Assembly (NCBI GenBank): GCA_002308755.1
Contig: DBVR01000015.1
Location: 558-9,861 of the forward strand
DNA: 9,304 nt
Reading direction: 5' to 3'
Origin: Christensenella sp. UBA1259
GTDB taxonomy: Bacteria; Bacillota; Clostridia; Christensenellales; Borkfalkiaceae
Below, piece after piece: positions 7,319 to 9,304 of this stretch. A program made the translations under genes and the position numbers. The notes beneath the pieces were generated by a model. The model ran no database searches. It worked only from the letters and a program-made list of their open reading frames with translations, and had not been told where the DNA came from. The first letter of the stretch is position 1, and each line of letters begins with the position of its first letter.

Positions 7319-7843
7319 TTACGATTCGAACTCGGTTATCTCGGCAAGGAAAGGAAATTCGCGGTATTTTTCCGCATAGTCGAGCCCGTAGCCTATAACG
7401 AACCCGCAGGGGATATCGAAACCGACGTAGTCGGCGGATATATCCACTTCCCTGCGTTCTTTTTTATCGAGAAACGCGCATATCTTGACCGACGCGGGGC
7501 GCTTTTTCTTTAAAAGTTCCACAAAGTAAGAAAGCGTTTTGCCGCTGTCGACTATGTCTTCCACGATTATCACGTCTTTGTCTTCTATCTCGGCGGTGAT
7601 GTCGGAAATAAGTTCCATATGCCCGCCTTTCGTGCCGTTGCGGTAACTCGACAGCCTTGCGAAGTCTATCATGAGCGGAAGTTCTATGTTCTTCGTAAGG
7701 TCGGCGAAAAAATACACCGCGCCTTTCAACATACATATGATAACGGGCTTTTTGTCCCGATAATCTTCCGTAATGGTTTTGCCCAGTTCCTTTACCCTTC
7801 TCTGAATCTGTTCTTCGGTGAGTAAGATTTTGTATTTATCCAT
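7319..7843 (-). CDS. hpt: Hypoxanthine(-guanine) phosphoribosyltransferase
   Basis: This purine-salvage enzyme joins hypoxanthine or guanine to PRPP to make IMP or GMP. The 174-residue protein is of usual length. It has the pyrophosphate loop LKGA (39-42), the flexible-loop Ser-Tyr (SSY, 65-67) and the PRPP-binding motif VIIVEDIVDSGKT (91-103) with the acidic pair E95-D96. The base-binding region GFVIGYGLDYAEKYR (147-161) is typical of bacterial HPRT. The ATG at 7841-7843 has AAAGGA (7850-7855) at 6-base spacing. That site lies inside the last codons and stop of tilS, whose stop is only 3 bases away, so the two genes are translationally linked. In Bacillus tilS-hprT is followed by ftsH; here a terminator follows instead. 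Xanthine phosphoribosyltransferase is less likely given the motif pattern. Confidence 0.95.
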   Translation of the reverse strand: MDKYKILLTEEQIQRRVKELGKTITEDYRDKKPVIICMLKGAVYFFADLTKNIELPLMIDFARLSSYRNGTKGGHMELISDITAEIEDKDVIIVEDIVDSGKTLSYFVELLKKKRPASVKICAFLDKKERREVDISADYVGFDIPCGFVIGYGLDYAEKYREFPFLAEITEFES

Positions 7844-7846
7844 ATT

Positions 7847-9148
7847 CTATCCTTTGCGCGTAATCAATTGTAGCACGTTTTCCGTCTTATTGTCAACTTT
7901 TACGTCGAGAGAAACCGCAACCCCGAAAATCGCAAGCACTCTGTTGCCCACGGCTATCACCGGAAAGTCGTCCCTGTCCTTTCTCGGTATTTTAAGGTCG
8001 GAATAATAGTCCGAAAGATTTTTCGTGCCGCCGCCGAATTTCTTTATGTGATCTCCGCTCCTGCGGTTCCGTACGACGGCGTCGGCGGGTATCTTGTCCC
8101 CGTCGACGAAAAGTCCGCTCGCAAGGTCTTTTGGCGCGGGCGTTTTTATCACCGCGTAAGCCTTTTCACCGAACGTAAATTCCCCTATGCCGAAGGACAT
8201 TATCCCGTCGCGGGGTTTTTTTGCGTTTTTAAACAGCGATATAACGTCGTACTCTCTTATCGCGACGACGTTTTGGGGAAGATTGACGGACTTCCCCGTT
8301 TCTTTGTCCGCAAGTGCGCATACGTCTTCCGCATGCACCCGTTCGTAATCCCTTTCTATCCCGAGTTTTTTAAAGCACATTATCGCCGCCCTGCGTATAA
8401 GCACGGGGTCCGCGGGAAGCCGTATTTCCGCGCAGGTCTTGTTTGCCGATATTATCTTCGCCGCTTCTCTATCGAGATACGCGTCTTCAACCGCCGCTAT
8501 GCGCGAAAGCCTGTAAACCCCGCTTTCCGCCTCCGGAAACGCCTTTTCCACGGCGGGAATAACGTTGTGGCGGATATAATTTCTGGTGTAATCGTCCCGT
8601 AAGTTGGTCTCGTCGGTAACGAAAGGTATGTTATGCAGTTTTACGTATTCGGATATCTCCTGCTTTTTCACCCCGATAAACGGGCGCAGGATAACGTCGC
8701 CGTAGTTGGTTACCCCCGCAAGCCCCTTGATCCCCGTGCCGCGGAAAAGGTTTATAAGCACCGATTCCATGTTGTCTTTTAAGTGGTGCGCGGTGAATAT
8801 CACGTCGCACTTGCCTTTCTTCAAGGCGTCGTTAAAACACTCGTAACGCAAGATTCTCGCCGCCTGTTCGACGGTGAGTTTTTCCGTTTCGGCTTTCTTT
8901 AAGGAGTTTACGGAATAGGATATGCAGGGAACGCCGTTTTTTTCGCAATAATTCCTGACAAATTCGGAATCTTTCAGAGAAGATTCCCCCCTTATGCCGT
9001 GTTCTACGTTGATACAGACGACGTTAAAGGAATACCTGTCCTTTACGGAAAGGGTAAAATGTAACAGCGCCATAGAGTCTTCGCCGCCCGAAACCGCCAC
9101 CGCGACGGTCTTATTTTTAAGGGATTCGTCTATAAACAGGGGTTGCAT
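7847..9148 (-). CDS. tilS: tRNA(Ile)-lysidine synthetase
   Basis: TilS joins lysine, using ATP, to C34 of the CAU anticodon of tRNA-Ile2, so that it reads AUA and is charged with Ile instead of Met. The 433-residue protein has the PP-loop SGGEDS (20-25), VEHGIRGESS (48-57) and HHLKDNMESVLINLFRGTGIKGL (121-143) of the N-terminal ATPase domain. A central substrate-binding region follows, then a C-terminal domain with RNRRSGDHIKKFGGGTKNLSDYYSDLKIPRKDRDDFPVI (360-398). Where many homologues have HHADDQAET the sequence reads HHLKDNMES. The ATG at 9146-9148 places SGGxDS at the usual distance. No Shine-Dalgarno precedes it, and a -10 element ends 6 bases upstream. A TTG at 9184 would add 12 hydrophobic residues and is less likely. 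It is first in the tilS-hpt unit. Confidence 0.94.
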   Translation of the reverse strand: MQPLFIDESLKNKTVAVAVSGGEDSMALLHFTLSVKDRYSFNVVCINVEHGIRGESSLKDSEFVRNYCEKNGVPCISYSVNSLKKAETEKLTVEQAARILRYECFNDALKKGKCDVIFTAHHLKDNMESVLINLFRGTGIKGLAGVTNYGDVILRPFIGVKKQEISEYVKLHNIPFVTDETNLRDDYTRNYIRHNVIPAVEKAFPEAESGVYRLSRIAAVEDAYLDREAAKIISANKTCAEIRLPADPVLIRRAAIMCFKKLGIERDYERVHAEDVCALADKETGKSVNLPQNVVAIREYDVISLFKNAKKPRDGIMSFGIGEFTFGEKAYAVIKTPAPKDLASGLFVDGDKIPADAVVRNRRSGDHIKKFGGGTKNLSDYYSDLKIPRKDRDDFPVIAVGNRVLAIFGVAVSLDVKVDNKTENVLQLITRKG

Positions 9149-9154
9149 AGATAT

Positions 9155-9184
9155 ATTGTAACATAAGGAAAAGACAAAAAACAA
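9155..9184 (-). promoter_or_regulatory. Candidate promoter for tilS-hpt, very close to the start codon
   Basis: On the minus strand TTGTTT (9179-9184) and TACAAT (9155-9160) are separated by 18 bases. The -10 matches 5 of 6 consensus bases and the -35 matches 3 of 6. Transcription would begin at about 9148, on the A of the ATG, giving a leaderless message. A competing element is a perfect TATAAT at 9196-9201 (minus strand) with no good -35, which would give a leader of about 40 bases that still lacks a Shine-Dalgarno. Confidence 0.5.
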
Positions 9185-9193
9185 GTTTTCGGT

Positions 9194-9226
9194 AAATTAT
9201 AATTTAAAATTTTTAAGAAGAAACGT
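9194..9226 (+). promoter_or_regulatory. A/T-rich UP-like element upstream of the tRNA promoter
   Basis: Almost only A and T up to about 9218, with A and T runs (AAATTATAATTTAAAATTTT), directly upstream of the -35 at 9227. This is where UP elements of strong stable-RNA promoters bind the RNA polymerase alpha subunits. It also contains the minus-strand TATAAT at 9196-9201, so tRNA and tilS transcription may share or compete for this DNA. Confidence 0.5.
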
Positions 9227-9255
9227 TTGACAAAAAAGGGATTAAGGTATATTAT
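9227..9255 (+). promoter_or_regulatory. Strong sigma-A promoter for the tRNA gene
   Basis: Perfect -35 TTGACA (9227-9232), 17-base spacer, and -10 TATTAT (9250-9255, 5 of 6 consensus bases). The expected start is about 9262, roughly 22 bases before the mature tRNA 5' end. It is the best promoter in the window, as expected for a stable RNA gene. Confidence 0.85.
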
Positions 9256-9264
9256 ATATAGGCA

Positions 9265-9276
9265 CTCTGAAAAGAG
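9265..9276 (+). other. Small GNRA hairpin in the tRNA 5' leader
   Basis: CTCT-GAAA-AGAG forms a 4-bp stem with a stable GAAA tetraloop, located between the predicted start point and the mature tRNA end at 9284. It would lie in the leader removed by RNase P. The stem is short, so the functional meaning is uncertain. Confidence 0.4.
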
Positions 9277-9283
9277 CGTATAT

Positions 9284-9304
9284 CGCGGGATGGAGCAGTC
9301 CGGT
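9284..9304 (+). tRNA. tRNA-Met, initiator type (5' part only, cut by window edge)
   Basis: The visible 21 bases are the acceptor 5' strand CGCGGGA, the linker TG, the D-stem GAGC and the D-loop AGTCCGGT with the conserved GG. A 5' C, which leaves position 1 unpaired with A72, and the CGCGGG acceptor are hallmarks of bacterial initiator tRNA-fMet. The anticodon lies outside the window, so the identity rests on the 5' half-arm only. Transcription is away from tilS. Confidence 0.8.

Noticed and set aside
8048..8602. Plus-strand open frame of 184 codons opposite tilS
   Set aside because: The opposite strand encodes conserved TilS sequence throughout; the plus-strand product is Arg/Tyr/Phe-rich with no motif and has no promoter or ribosome site.
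9149..9184. tilS start at TTG 9184, adding 12 residues
   Set aside because: The added stretch is not seen in the family, has no Shine-Dalgarno, and overlaps the -35/-10 candidate. Kept only as an alternative.
1..9304. Mobile elements, CRISPR arrays, phage or defence systems
   Set aside because: No direct-repeat array, terminal inverted repeats, transposase or phage-like protein was seen; every long coding region is a housekeeping gene.

Overview
This is a compact stretch of bacterial core chromosome carrying seven protein genes, all on the minus strand, and the start of one plus-strand tRNA gene. The gene content and order (tilS-hpt; plsX-rnc-smc-ftsY), the Shine-Dalgarno sequences, the sigma-A type promoters and an FtsY without an acidic A-domain point to a Gram-positive type bacterium, most likely a clostridial member of the Bacillota. 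Base composition looks moderate rather than AT-rich. Isoleucine is nevertheless written mostly as ATA, which is unusual for such a composition. I cannot name a genus.

Read in the direction of transcription (high to low coordinates), there are two transcription units. The first is tilS-hpt (about 9148 to 7319). It encodes tRNA-Ile lysidine synthetase and hypoxanthine phosphoribosyltransferase, separated by 3 bases, and ends at a hairpin with a UUCG loop (7194-7225). The second starts from a good promoter at 7131-7159 and runs asnS-plsX-rnc-smc-ftsY. It encodes asparaginyl-tRNA synthetase, the PlsX phosphate acyltransferase, RNase III, the SMC chromosome-organising ATPase and the SRP receptor FtsY, which is cut by the window edge. 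Gaps inside this unit are 9, -4, 5 and 12 bases, so it reads as one operon. The genes cover translation, phospholipid synthesis, RNA processing, chromosome segregation and membrane targeting of proteins. Compared with the Bacillus arrangement, fabD-fabG-acpP are absent between plsX and rnc, and asnS heads the unit.

At the right end, facing away from tilS, a near-consensus promoter with an A/T-rich upstream element drives a tRNA gene whose first 21 bases look like initiator tRNA-fMet.

There is no mobile element, CRISPR array, phage gene or toxin system, and I see no undescribed multi-gene system here. The points worth a second look are small: a Ser in place of a metal-binding Asp in RNase III; a tilS start with no ribosome binding site and a promoter so close that the mRNA may be leaderless; heavy use of ATA codons, whose usual decoding needs TilS itself; a palindrome at the asnS transcription start; and a TTG start for smc.
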